Below are positions 42,119 to 50,624 of a stretch of DNA of 64,000 bases, in pieces. Below the pieces are notes generated by a model. It was given only the letters and a program-made list of their open reading frames with translations. It made no database searches and was not told the DNA's origin. The DNA lies in the NCBI GenBank assembly GCA_018266355.1, contig JAFEAP010000020.1:62001-126000 (forward strand), written 5' to 3'. The number at the start of each line of letters is the position of its first letter. Within the stretch, counting starts at the first letter, position 1. This stretch comes from Bdellovibrionales bacterium (GTDB taxonomy: Bacteria > Bdellovibrionota > UBA1018). The position numbers were made by a program, and so were the translations under genes.

Positions 42119-42547
42119 ATGAAACGCTCGACGACGATCGTAAAATGCCTGGTTCTCGCGGGAGCGGCCCTCGGGCTCGCGGCTTGCGGCCAGAATCCGT
42201 TCCCGACCGACGGGAAGATCACCCAAGGTCAGATCGACCAGCCGGAATACGCGATGGACGCGCCGACCTCGGTCGCTTGCGTGGCCGGTAAGTCCTGCGA
42301 GTTCGACGTGAAGGCGTCGGTGCTCGCGGACATGGGCTATCCGAACATCGTCCTGACCGACATGCCGGTCGGCGCGAAGTTCAACTCGCATAGCGGACAC
42401 TTCGAGTGGACGCCGACGCTGATGGACCGGGAGCCGGGCAAGACGGTGACCGTCTACGCGCTTCTTTCCACTTCGGAAGCGCCGAAGGATTTCGGCATGA
42501 CGAAGGCGATCGAGATCACGGTGGCGCCGGGAGGGTTCACGCCATGA
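42119..42547 (+). CDS. lipoprotein with putative Ig/cadherin-like domain
   Basis: 142 residues. The lipobox LAAC lies near residue 21. After it, DAPTSVACVAGKSCEFDVKASV and MPVGAKFNSHSGHFEWTPTLMDREPGKTVTVYALL look like the putative Ig-type domain (GAxF-xxxxGxFxWTP) found in surface proteins. There is no counterpart in operon 1, where the AgmX-like gene is followed directly by the barrel. The stop overlaps the barrel start (ATGA). Confidence 0.75.
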   Translation: MKRSTTIVKCLVLAGAALGLAACGQNPFPTDGKITQGQIDQPEYAMDAPTSVACVAGKSCEFDVKASVLADMGYPNIVLTDMPVGAKFNSHSGHFEWTPTLMDREPGKTVTVYALLSTSEAPKDFGMTKAIEITVAPGGFTP

Positions 42548-43242
42548 AGAAGCACCTCGTTTTGATCGCGGCGCTCGCGGCTGTTTCGTCCGCCGGCGCG
42601 GACGACCGCCCCTTGGAGAACATGCTCGGCGACCTGAACACGCCCGCGAACCAAGCGCCGGCGAGCGTCGACAGCGAGAAGCTCTACTCGGTCCAGACGC
42701 GCTACTCGAGCCTGAAGAACCGTTCGGAAGTCGGCGTCGGCGGCGGATATAACTTCGCCGGCAGCGGATACCTCTCGATGAGCCAGGTCCAAGCGACCTA
42801 CCGGTTCCATTTCAACGACCGGTGGTCTCTCGGTCTCTTCGGCAGCTATAACTTCAACAAGCTGAACGAATCCGGGAAGAACCTGCTCGAGCAGAACCAA
42901 CTCCTTCCGGACGTCGCGTACGAACGGTACCGGGCGAGCCTGCTCCTCGGGTTCAACACCTTCTACGGCAAGATCCGCTTCGCCATGGACTCGGTCACTT
43001 ACTTCGATCAGTACATCGCGATCGGGCCGGGCCTCGTCGCGATGAACACCGGCAACTCGGCGGCGGGAGTCGTCGACGTCGGTTTCGTATTCTGGCTCGG
43101 TCGGAGCGGCAGCGTCCGTTTCGGCGTCCAAAACGAATTCTTTTCCGAGAAACGCACGCAGTCGACGGTGTTCCGAAACGACGCGGTCGCGCACCTCGAT
43201 CTCGGCCTCGTCTTCGGCGGGTCGAACACGACGATTGAATAA
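42544..43242 (+). CDS. outer-membrane beta-barrel protein of operon 2 (OMP_myx-type)
   Basis: 232 residues from ATG 42544 (overlaps lipoprotein stop). The signal peptide is MKKHLVLIAALAAVSSAGA. Strands include RSEVGVGGGYNFAGSGYLSMSQVQATY, RWSLGLFGSYNF, RASLLLGFNTFYGKI and GSVRFGVQNEF, with YRFHFNDRWS typical of the myxobacteria-type barrel family. Paralogue of 3516. It is probably the outer-membrane anchor for the machine, like GltA/GltB. Confidence 0.8.
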   Translation: MKKHLVLIAALAAVSSAGADDRPLENMLGDLNTPANQAPASVDSEKLYSVQTRYSSLKNRSEVGVGGGYNFAGSGYLSMSQVQATYRFHFNDRWSLGLFGSYNFNKLNESGKNLLEQNQLLPDVAYERYRASLLLGFNTFYGKIRFAMDSVTYFDQYIAIGPGLVAMNTGNSAAGVVDVGFVFWLGRSGSVRFGVQNEFFSEKRTQSTVFRNDAVAHLDLGLVFGGSNTTIE

Positions 43243-43253
43243 GGAATAGCAGA

Positions 43254-44894
43254 ATGATGAAAAACTACGCATCGGTTCTCCTCGCACTCACTCTTTCGGG
43301 TTCGGCTTACGCCTCGGGCGGCGCGGACGCCCTTCTCCAGTCGGTCGGCGCCTCCACGGACGTCGCTCCCGCCGCGCAGGTCAAGACGAACGACAACTCC
43401 GCCTCGCTCCAGATGCTCCAGGACGTGAAGGCGCTCAAGCTCGACGATCCGTTCGTCCTTCAGATGTATTCGGACTTCATGATGAACGCGGAGACGCCGT
43501 TCGAAGTGAAGCTCTGGATGCAGAAGATCGGGAAGCAGGATTACGAAGGCGCCGCGCACCTCTGGTCGGCGCTCAAGTCGAAGTTCCCGGAGAAGCTCGC
43601 GAACCACGCGGCCGCCGTGCAAGCGTATCTCCTCTATAAGATGAACCTTCCGCAGACGTTCGCGGATTTCTGGATCTCGAACCTCGAGCGTTCGTCTTAT
43701 CGCGACTCGCCGGTTTCGACCCACCTCGAGAACACCCTCGCGACGTTCGGTTTCGATAAATGGTTTTCGGACTCGAAGATCCAGCTGAACGAGGCCCAGA
43801 TCGCGGTCGTCGCGAACCTGAACGCCGCGCGCAGCACCCCGGTCCTCACGCTGAAGGCCTACGCGGCCCAGCGGAACGGACCGAAGGCGAAGGAAATGCT
43901 GACCCAGCTTCCGAAGACGCACGACATGCTCGTGCCGCTCGCGAAGACGGTGGCGCTCATGGCGGCGAAGGCGGGGGATCTCGCCACCGCCGGCCGGACG
44001 CTCAAGACTTACGTCGAGCCGTACCTCCAGTCGAAAAACGACGCCGTGATGTGGTCGCAGTACAACCTCCAAATCGCCCGGCTCCTTTACCAAGCCGGGT
44101 CGATGGAAGGCGCGGCGCAGTTCTACCAGAAGATTCCGCGTGGATCGCCCGACTACTTGATCGCGCAGGAAGAACTCGGATGGGTTTGGCTCCGGACGGG
44201 CACCACGGATCGCCTCCGCGGCTCGCTCCAGACGCTTTCGAGCGAAGTCTTCGCGGATCGCTTTCAGCCCGAAGTTTACCTCGTGCGCGCGATCTCGAAC
44301 CTGAAGTTCTGCTACTACGCGGACGTCGAGAAGGACTTCGCGAATTTCTTGAAGCGGAACCAGTCCTTCGCGAAGGAAATCGACGGCGCGCTCGCTTCGA
44401 ACGAACCGCCGGTTCCGCACCGGGTTTCGACCTACGCGGCGTGGGCGAAGGAAGCTCTCGCCATGCGCCAAAAGGAGTCCGCGCGGATCGCCGAGCTCTC
44501 TCAGCGTTCGATCTCGGCCGTCTTGCCGGCGGTCGGCGTGCAAAGTCACTGGATGGAAGCGGGTAAGGCGCTCGAACGCGCCACCGACCAGACGAAGAAG
44601 ATGCTCGCCACCGAGTATCGGAACGCCTGGAACGCGGATCGCGTCGCGCTCCGCGAAGCCATCCGGAAGATGCAGTTCGTCCGCGTCGAACTCCTGAGCC
44701 AGCTCGCGCTGGCCGCGAACGGCGACCAGCTCGGTTCCTCGCAATCCTCCGCTTCCCGCGAAGGCGCGGCGGCGAACGCGCCGAAACTCGTCGCGGACGC
44801 GAAGGACCAAGTCTACCCGTTCGAAGGCGTCGTGTGGTCGGACGAGATGTTCAGGCTCCGTTCGCTCGCCCGCGGAAAGTGCCTCGGCCAATAA
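43254..44894 (+). CDS. GltC-like periplasmic repeat protein of operon 2
   Basis: 546 residues (MMKNYASV, alternative start 43257). The signal peptide ends GSAYA. The body is helical repeat (LQIARLLYQAGSMEGAAQFYQK, DYLIAQEELGWVWLRTG). The C-terminal YPFEGVVWSDEMFRLRSLA and its final Cys match the end of the operon-1 protein at 4250. Inferred periplasmic partner of the barrel, as GltC in Myxococcus. Confidence 0.78.
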   Translation: MMKNYASVLLALTLSGSAYASGGADALLQSVGASTDVAPAAQVKTNDNSASLQMLQDVKALKLDDPFVLQMYSDFMMNAETPFEVKLWMQKIGKQDYEGAAHLWSALKSKFPEKLANHAAAVQAYLLYKMNLPQTFADFWISNLERSSYRDSPVSTHLENTLATFGFDKWFSDSKIQLNEAQIAVVANLNAARSTPVLTLKAYAAQRNGPKAKEMLTQLPKTHDMLVPLAKTVALMAAKAGDLATAGRTLKTYVEPYLQSKNDAVMWSQYNLQIARLLYQAGSMEGAAQFYQKIPRGSPDYLIAQEELGWVWLRTGTTDRLRGSLQTLSSEVFADRFQPEVYLVRAISNLKFCYYADVEKDFANFLKRNQSFAKEIDGALASNEPPVPHRVSTYAAWAKEALAMRQKESARIAELSQRSISAVLPAVGVQSHWMEAGKALERATDQTKKMLATEYRNAWNADRVALREAIRKMQFVRVELLSQLALAANGDQLGSSQSSASREGAAANAPKLVADAKDQVYPFEGVVWSDEMFRLRSLARGKCLGQ

Positions 44895-44913
44895 CTTGGA
44901 AGGGAAGCCGTAC

Positions 44914-45771
44914 ATGTCGAAGCTCATCCGGATCGTCCTCTTCGGCCTCGCGAGCTCGCTCGCGCTCGCCGGGTGCCAGGACAAGGACTTCCTGAACTAC
45001 AACGTCGAGAAGGTGCGGAACCCGCTCCTGAACTGCCGTTGTCCGACGGGCTTCACGATGAATCCGGCCGCCGACGGGTGCACGAAGGAAACGAAAGTCG
45101 ATCCGAACTCCGGTCAGGGAGCCCTGATCGAGATCGGCGATACCGACGCTTCCTATAACAGCGGTCCGGACTACTTCGCCGACCTCACCGGCACGAACGC
45201 GCAGTGGCCGATCAGCTTCGCTTCCTACAAGAGCGCGGTGGACGCGAACGGGAATCCCGTTCCGGAAACTTCGGTCGGACTCCTGCCGTATTGGCAGAAC
45301 CGGGTGCTCGCGCCGAACCGCATTTCGATCGCCTCGACGGCGTACGTCTGGCACACGAAATCCGTTTGCGTCGATATCCCGGATGCGACCGTCTACACGA
45401 TGCTCGCCGGCGGCGATAACCGCTGGACGGTGAAGGTCGACGGCGTTCCGTTCGGCGGTTGTGCCGACACGCTTTGCTTCCGGAACGCGCGGTTCTTCGC
45501 TCAGAAATTCGCGTCGGGAAAGCACATCGTCGAGATGTCCTATTATAACGACGGCGGTCCGGGCGCGCTCTGGTTCGAAGTCTATCGTAATACGCTCGCT
45601 TCGCTGCAAAAAGCGTCGGCCGATAGCGACCTCGACATCCTTTTCTCGACGAAGGACCTCGTGGGGAAAAACTGGGATTACGACGGCGACGCCTGTCCGC
45701 CGGGCTACTCCTACGACGCCTGCGCGAAAGACGGAAAATGCACGAAACTCGAAAAGAGCGCGTGCCTGTGA
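44914..45771 (+). CDS. Cys-rich surface-type lipoprotein
   Basis: 285 residues from ATG 44914, with GGAAGGGAA upstream; an in-frame ATG at 44896 is less likely. Lipobox LAGC at Cys21. An EGF-like Cys motif follows (LLNCRCPTGFTMNPAADGC), then a beta-rich core (TVYTMLAGGDNRWTVKVDG, KHIVEMSYYNDGGPGALWFEVY) like PA14/jelly-roll binding domains. It ends with a second Cys cluster (ACPPGYSYDACAKDGKC). It is absent from operon 1. By position and features it could be a surface adhesin, the role played by CglB in Myxococcus; this is inference, and it has no VWA domain that I can see. Confidence 0.7.
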   Translation: MSKLIRIVLFGLASSLALAGCQDKDFLNYNVEKVRNPLLNCRCPTGFTMNPAADGCTKETKVDPNSGQGALIEIGDTDASYNSGPDYFADLTGTNAQWPISFASYKSAVDANGNPVPETSVGLLPYWQNRVLAPNRISIASTAYVWHTKSVCVDIPDATVYTMLAGGDNRWTVKVDGVPFGGCADTLCFRNARFFAQKFASGKHIVEMSYYNDGGPGALWFEVYRNTLASLQKASADSDLDILFSTKDLVGKNWDYDGDACPPGYSYDACAKDGKCTKLEKSACL

Positions 45772-45782
45772 GCGCGGGGGAA

Positions 45783-46592
45783 ATGAAGATGAAGAGCATC
45801 CACCGTTTCGCATTCGCCGGTCTCCTCGTCGCTTTCGGGGCGGCGCTCACCCCGAAAGCCACCGCGGCGCCGCCGTCTTTCGTGCGGATTCCCGCGGGGA
45901 CGTTCCAGATGGGCAGCCCCGTCGGCGAGATCGGCCGCGACATCACCGAGACCCAGCACTCGGTGACGCTCACCCGGGATTTCGAGATGCAGAACCTTCC
46001 GGTCACCCAGCAGCAGTGGGTCGACGTGATGGGGACGAACCCGTCGGCGTTTCAGTCGCCGCGGAGTTGTACGGATTACCGGGTCGTGAACGGCGTTTCG
46101 CTTTGTCCGAACCATCCCGTCGAGCAGGTTTCCTGGAACGACGTCGCCGCTTTCGTGAAGAAGGTGAACGCGACGGCGAACGATGGATATACCTATCGAC
46201 TGCCGACCGAAGCCGAGTGGGAGTACGCCGCGCGCGCGGGAACGCAGACCGCCTATTCGTTCGGGAACGACGAGAGTCAGCTCGGTCAGTACGCCTGGTG
46301 GGGCGCGAACACTTACGTGCTCGAGACCCACGACGTCGGCGGAAAAGCGCCGAATCCGTACGGACTCTACGACATGCACGGGAACATCTGGCAGTGGGTC
46401 GGGGACTGGTACGGCGCTTACGGCAGCGCCGGCGCGGTCGATCCCCAGGGCCCGAACCGCGGTTGGGCGCGCGTGTTCCGCGGTGGATTCTGGTTCGCGG
46501 ACGGCCCGCACTGTCGCGCGGCCGGTCGCTACAGCGTGGACGCCGCCTATAAAGGTCCGTCGCTCGGCTTCCGCCTCGTTCGCACGAAGTAA
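45783..46592 (+). CDS. formylglycine-generating-enzyme (SUMF1/FGE)-fold exported protein
   Basis: 269 residues from ATG 45783 or 267 from ATG 45789, both after GGGGGAA. A signal peptide ends near KATAA. FGE-fold motifs: FVRIPAGTFQMGSP, NLPVTQQQWVDVMGTNPSAF, HPVEQVSWNDVAAFVKK, YRLPTEAEWEYAARAG, GLYDMHGNIWQWVGDWYG and RVFRGGFWFADGPHCRAAGRY. Of the two active-site Cys of true FGE, the first is Ala here and only the second remains, so sulfatase activation is unlikely. It is the last gene of operon 2; a binding or structural role for the C-type-lectin-like fold is likely. Confidence 0.8.
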   Translation: MKMKSIHRFAFAGLLVAFGAALTPKATAAPPSFVRIPAGTFQMGSPVGEIGRDITETQHSVTLTRDFEMQNLPVTQQQWVDVMGTNPSAFQSPRSCTDYRVVNGVSLCPNHPVEQVSWNDVAAFVKKVNATANDGYTYRLPTEAEWEYAARAGTQTAYSFGNDESQLGQYAWWGANTYVLETHDVGGKAPNPYGLYDMHGNIWQWVGDWYGAYGSAGAVDPQGPNRGWARVFRGGFWFADGPHCRAAGRYSVDAAYKGPSLGFRLVRTK

Positions 46593-46678
46593 AAACGCCC
46601 GATCCGCGTCATTTTTCCCCGGAACGGCGATTGCAGTTCCTATCCTTTATGGCGAAAACCGTCGAGGAAAACGGGACG

Positions 46679-47725
46679 ATGAGAGCACTCGTTTTCGAAC
46701 CCGGTCGGGCGGATTCGGGGCGTTTGGCGTCGATACCGGTCCCGACCGCCGAACCCGACCGCCTTCGCGTGAAAATGCGGGCGATCGGCGTTTGTGGAAC
46801 CGATTTCGAACTGCTCTCGGGTGAGTACGGATGGGCACCGTCCGGACGAAAGGAAATGGTGCTCGGTCACGAATCGCTCGGCGAGGTCGTCGCCGCTCCC
46901 GCCGATTCCGGATTCGAGGCGGGCGACCTCGTCGTCGGGATCGTTCGTCACCCGGATCCCGAACCGTGCGCGAACTGCGCGGCCGGGGAGTGGGACATGT
47001 GCCGGAACGGCCGATACACCGAGCACGGGATCAAGGAGCGCGACGGATTTTGCAGCGAGGTTTACACGCTTGCGCACGATTTCGCGGTGAAGGTGGATCG
47101 CGGACTGGGCGAGCTCGGCGTGTTGCTCGAGCCGGCGAGCGTCGTCGCGAAGGCGTGGGAGCACGTCGAACGGATCGGAGCTCGCGCGGTCTTCCGTCCA
47201 CGCGTCGTCGTCGTCACCGGCGCCGGGCCGGTGGGACTACTCGCGGCTTGCATGGGAGTTCAGCGCGGCCTCGAGGTCCACGTCCTCGATCGCGTCGCCG
47301 AAGGGCCGAAGCCGGAGGCGGTCCGCGCGCTCGGGGCCGTTTACCATTCGGCGCCGAACGGACTGAACGACCTTCGCGGAGCGATCGACGTCGTCGTCGA
47401 ATGCACCGGGTCCGACAAGGTGGTCCTCGAAATGATCGAGTTCGCCGGACCGAACAGCGTCGTTTGCCTGGCGGGCGTTTCGTCGGGAGGCCGCGCGATC
47501 ACGATCGATCTCGGAATTTTGAATCGGAACATGGTCCTCGAAAACGAAGTCGTCTTCGGGTCCGTGAACGCGAATCGACGTCATTACCGGTCTGCGGCCG
47601 AGGCGCTCGCGAAGGCCCCGAGAGACTGGCTTGCCCGGCTCGTGACCCGCCGGGTTCCCCTCGAGCGGTGGCGAGAAGCGTTCACGCCTTCGCCGAATCA
47701 AATCAAGACGATCTTGGTTCCTTAG
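46679..47725 (+). CDS. zinc-type alcohol dehydrogenase family, glucose 1-dehydrogenase-like
   Basis: 348 residues from ATG 46679 (GAGGAAAACGGG upstream). Medium-chain dehydrogenase: catalytic zinc region IGVCGTDFE and VLGHESLGEVV; structural-zinc loop PCANCAAGEWDMC with only three of four Cys; Rossmann VVVTGAGPVGLLAACM. ENEVVFGSVNANRRHYRSAAEAL is close to archaeal and bacterial glucose dehydrogenases. It likely oxidises glucose or a related sugar with NAD(P). It lies 29 bases before the GH15 gene, suggesting one operon. Confidence 0.82.
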   Translation: MRALVFEPGRADSGRLASIPVPTAEPDRLRVKMRAIGVCGTDFELLSGEYGWAPSGRKEMVLGHESLGEVVAAPADSGFEAGDLVVGIVRHPDPEPCANCAAGEWDMCRNGRYTEHGIKERDGFCSEVYTLAHDFAVKVDRGLGELGVLLEPASVVAKAWEHVERIGARAVFRPRVVVVTGAGPVGLLAACMGVQRGLEVHVLDRVAEGPKPEAVRALGAVYHSAPNGLNDLRGAIDVVVECTGSDKVVLEMIEFAGPNSVVCLAGVSSGGRAITIDLGILNRNMVLENEVVFGSVNANRRHYRSAAEALAKAPRDWLARLVTRRVPLERWREAFTPSPNQIKTILVP

Positions 47726-47754
47726 CTAACCCTTAACCCCGGAGGAGGATTCGA

Positions 47755-49557
47755 GTGTCCAAACCGATCGAGGATTACGCCCTGTTGAGCGACGGCGAGC
47801 GCGCGGCGCTCGTCTCGCGCGACGGATCGATCGACTGGCTTTGCCTGCCGCGATTCGATTCTCCGGCCTGCTTCGCGGCGCTCGTCGGCGAATCGGATCA
47901 TGGATACTGGCGGATCCGTCCGGAGGGGGAATTCCGCGCGAGTCGGCGGTACGTTCCCGATACTCTCGTGCTCGAAACGACGTTCGAGACGAAGGGAGGA
48001 CGCGCGCGTCTCGTCGATTCGCTCGTGATCGGTGAGGACGCGCCGCTGCTGCTTCGGAAGGTCGAAGGGGTCGCGGGCGAAGTCGCGCTCGAATTCGATT
48101 TCGTCGTGCGGTTCGACTACGGATCGATCGTCCCTTGGGTGCGGAAGACGGAGTACGGCTTGCGCGCGATCGCGGGTCCGGACGAGATCCACCTCGAGAC
48201 CGACGTGAGTCTCCATCGCCGGCAGGGCATGCGGCACGGAGCGGAGTTTTCCGTGCGCGAGGGAGAGACCCTTTGGTTCGCACTCCGGTGGAACGCCCAT
48301 TTCCGGGGTGACGGTGCATCTCCCGATCGCGCGAACCACGGTGAGCGCCTCGATCGTACGGTGAAATATTGGCGGGAATACGCCGATCGAGCGACTTACC
48401 GGGGACCGTACGTGGAGGCCGTGAAGCGCTCGATTCTGACCTTGAAAGCGCTCATCTACGATCCGACCGGCGCGATCGTAGCGGCGCCGACGACGTCGTT
48501 GCCGGAACGGATCGGCGGCGAGCGGAACTGGGATTACCGGTACTGCTGGATCCGCGATTCGACGTTCTCACTCTATGCGCTTCTGACGGCCGGATATCGC
48601 GACGAGGCCCGGCGGTGGCGCGAGTGGTTGATCCGGGCGGTGGCCGGCACGCCTTCCCAGGTGAACATCATGTACGGGATCGCGGGCGAAAGGCGATTGC
48701 CCGAGCTCGAGCTCGAATGGCTGGGCGGGTACGAGGGATCGAAACCCGTCCGGACCGGGAACGCGGCCTACCGTCAGCTGCAGCTCGACGTCTTCGGGGA
48801 GGCGATCGAGACTCTCCATCTCGCGATGAAAAACGGCATCCCCGCGGACGAAGACAGCTGGCGGGTCCAGTCCGCGTTCATCGACTTCCTCGAGAAGAAC
48901 TGGGACCAGCCCGACGAAGGCATCTGGGAAGTTCGGGGACCGCGCCAGCATTACGCGCACTCGAAGATCATGGCGTGGGTCGCGGTCGATCGCGCGATTC
49001 GTTCGGCCGAGATGAGCGGGCTCGAAGCGCCGCTCGATCGGTGGCGCGACTTACGAGAGCGGATCCATGCCGACGTTTGTCGGAAAGGATTCAATGAGAA
49101 GCGGGGAGCCTTCACCCAGTACTACGGCTCGAACGTCCTCGATGCGAGTTTACTGATGGCGATCGGAGTGGGCTTTCTTCCTCCGGAAGACCCGCGGATC
49201 GTCGGCACCGTGAAAGCGATCGAGGAGGAGCTTTTCCAGGACGGGTTCGTCCTTCGCTACAAGACCGAAGAAGTGAAGGACGTCCTTCACGGGCGCGAAG
49301 GGTGCTTCCTTCCTTGCTCGTTTTGGCTCGTCGACGCGTGGATTCTCATGGATCGCCGGGAGGAGGCCGAGGCGCTTTTTCGCCGGCTCGTCGGCCTCGC
49401 GAACGATCTCGGTTTGCTTTCCGAAGAGTACGATCCGGTTCGCAAACGGCTCGTCGGGAATTTCCCCCAGGCGCTTTCGCACATCGCGCTGATCAACAGC
49501 GCGTATAACCTCGAGCTCCGGCACGGACCGGCGCGGGATCGCAGCCAAAAGGGATAA
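47755..49557 (+). CDS. GH15 family glucoamylase/trehalase
   Basis: 600 residues from GTG 47755 with GGAGGAGG upstream. The N-terminal beta-sandwich (IEDYALLSDGERAALVSRDGSIDWLCLPRFDS) and (alpha/alpha)6 domain are typical of bacterial GH15. Motifs: GERNWDYRYCWIRDSTFSLYAL (substrate site), PDEGIWEVRG (acid Glu near 392) and GLLSEEYDP (base Glu). There is no signal peptide, so it acts in the cytosol on glycogen-like oligosaccharides or trehalose; actinobacterial trehalases of this family share the same motifs. It would supply glucose to the adjacent dehydrogenase. Confidence 0.9.
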   Translation: MSKPIEDYALLSDGERAALVSRDGSIDWLCLPRFDSPACFAALVGESDHGYWRIRPEGEFRASRRYVPDTLVLETTFETKGGRARLVDSLVIGEDAPLLLRKVEGVAGEVALEFDFVVRFDYGSIVPWVRKTEYGLRAIAGPDEIHLETDVSLHRRQGMRHGAEFSVREGETLWFALRWNAHFRGDGASPDRANHGERLDRTVKYWREYADRATYRGPYVEAVKRSILTLKALIYDPTGAIVAAPTTSLPERIGGERNWDYRYCWIRDSTFSLYALLTAGYRDEARRWREWLIRAVAGTPSQVNIMYGIAGERRLPELELEWLGGYEGSKPVRTGNAAYRQLQLDVFGEAIETLHLAMKNGIPADEDSWRVQSAFIDFLEKNWDQPDEGIWEVRGPRQHYAHSKIMAWVAVDRAIRSAEMSGLEAPLDRWRDLRERIHADVCRKGFNEKRGAFTQYYGSNVLDASLLMAIGVGFLPPEDPRIVGTVKAIEEELFQDGFVLRYKTEEVKDVLHGREGCFLPCSFWLVDAWILMDRREEAEALFRRLVGLANDLGLLSEEYDPVRKRLVGNFPQALSHIALINSAYNLELRHGPARDRSQKG

Positions 49558-49583
49558 GCGCGCTCCCGATGGGGGCTTCGCGT

Positions 49584-49589
49584 TATAAT
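49584..49589 (+). promoter_or_regulatory. consensus -10 box upstream of the tRNA-Arg gene
   Basis: TATAAT at 49584-49589, just 27 bases after the GH15 stop. No convincing -35 box is seen. Transcription would start near 49596, giving a leader of about 62 bases that contains the hairpin GACCGCT/AGCGGTC (49627-49650) before the mature tRNA end. Confidence 0.4.
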
Positions 49590-49657
49590 CGTGAGGGCTT
49601 CGGGTGGGGTGGAAAATCGGGAATCTGACCGCTATGGTGGTGGAGCGGTCACCGTTC

Positions 49658-49732
49658 GGTCCCATAGTTAAATGGATATAACGGCCCTTTCCTAAAGGGC
49701 TGTTCCAGGTTCGATTCCTGGTGGGACCACCA
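49658..49732 (+). tRNA. tRNA-Arg (anticodon CCU)
   Basis: 75 bases including an encoded CCA end. Acceptor stem GGTCCCA/TGGGACC, D-arm GTTAAATGGATATAAC, anticodon stem GCCCT/AGGGC with loop TTCCTAA (anticodon CCT at 34-36), T-arm CCAGG-TTCGATT-CCTGG. The 3' ACCA is at 49729-49732. It reads the AGG codon, which is rare in this high-GC window. It lies 28 bases before map and is probably on the same transcript. Confidence 0.97.
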
Positions 49733-49760
49733 TTTTCCGCCGCGACCTGAGATCGACACC

Positions 49761-50534
49761 ATGATCCACTACAAATCCGAAGAAGACCTCGTTCTCTACC
49801 GAAAAACCGGGCAGATCGCCGGTGAAGTCCTCACCCGGCTGATCCCGGAAGTGAAGGAGGGCGTTTCCACGTACCACCTCGCGAAGCTTGCGGAAAAATG
49901 GATCGTCGAGGATTACGACGCCGTTCCTTCGAGCATCGGCCAGTACGATTTCCAGTTCGCGCTTTGCGCCTCGGTGAACGAAGTCGTCTGTCACGGCGTC
50001 CCGTCGCCGAAAGAAATCCTGAAGCCGGGAGACATCATCAACCTCGACGTGACGGTGAAAAAGCACGGCTTCATCGCGGACACGTCGCGCATGTACGTCG
50101 TCGGCGGGGCTTCCGACGAAGCCGAGCGCCTCTGCCGGATCACTCGCGGGTGCCTCTTCAAAGGGATCGAAGAAGTGAAGCCCGGCAACACCACCGGCGA
50201 CATCGGCTACGCGGTCCATAAGCACGCGACCCGGAACGGTTACTCCATCGTGCGGGAATACTGCGGCCACGGGATCGGGAAGCTCATGCACGAGGATCCC
50301 GAAGTCGCCCACTTCGGTCGCAAAGGGAAAGGAACCCGACTCCGGGAGGGAATGGTCTTCACGATCGAGCCGATGGTGAATCAGGGGAGACCGACGATCA
50401 AACACCTCTCCGATGACTGGACCGCGGTGACCCTAGACGGAAGCCTCTCGGCGCAGTGGGAACACACCGTCGCGGTCACTCGCGACGGCTTCGAAATACT
50501 CACGCTTCGCGAAGAGGAAAAGGCGCTTATTTAG
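49761..50534 (+). CDS. map: methionine aminopeptidase, type I
   Basis: 257 residues. Metal ligands are visible in NLDVTVKKHGFIADTSRMYVV (two Asp), REYCGHGIGKLMHEDPEV (His), VFTIEPMVNQG (Glu) and SAQWEHTVAVTRDG (Glu). It removes the initiator Met from new proteins. There is no zinc-finger N-terminal extension. It follows tRNA-Arg by 28 bases; 90 bases separate it from the convergent gene. Confidence 0.95.
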   Translation: MIHYKSEEDLVLYRKTGQIAGEVLTRLIPEVKEGVSTYHLAKLAEKWIVEDYDAVPSSIGQYDFQFALCASVNEVVCHGVPSPKEILKPGDIINLDVTVKKHGFIADTSRMYVVGGASDEAERLCRITRGCLFKGIEEVKPGNTTGDIGYAVHKHATRNGYSIVREYCGHGIGKLMHEDPEVAHFGRKGKGTRLREGMVFTIEPMVNQGRPTIKHLSDDWTAVTLDGSLSAQWEHTVAVTRDGFEILTLREEEKALI

Positions 50535-50580
50535 CAAAAAACAGGGTGTCGATTTCGACTCGTGCCTGCGCGGCCTCCAA

Positions 50581-50596
50581 ACCGACCCGAGTCGGT
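50581..50596. terminator. small hairpin between map and the convergent gene
   Basis: A perfect 6-bp stem ACCGAC/GTCGGT with a CCGA loop, in the 90-base gap between convergent genes. There is no clear T-run on either strand, so terminator function is tentative. Confidence 0.3.
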
Positions 50597-50624
50597 CCCG
50601 CGAAATAGCGTTCCGAATCCGCTT

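Noticed and set aside
45783..46592. Sulfatase-activating enzyme (true FGE)
   Set aside because: One of the two catalytic Cys appears to be Ala, and no sulfatase gene is present in the window.
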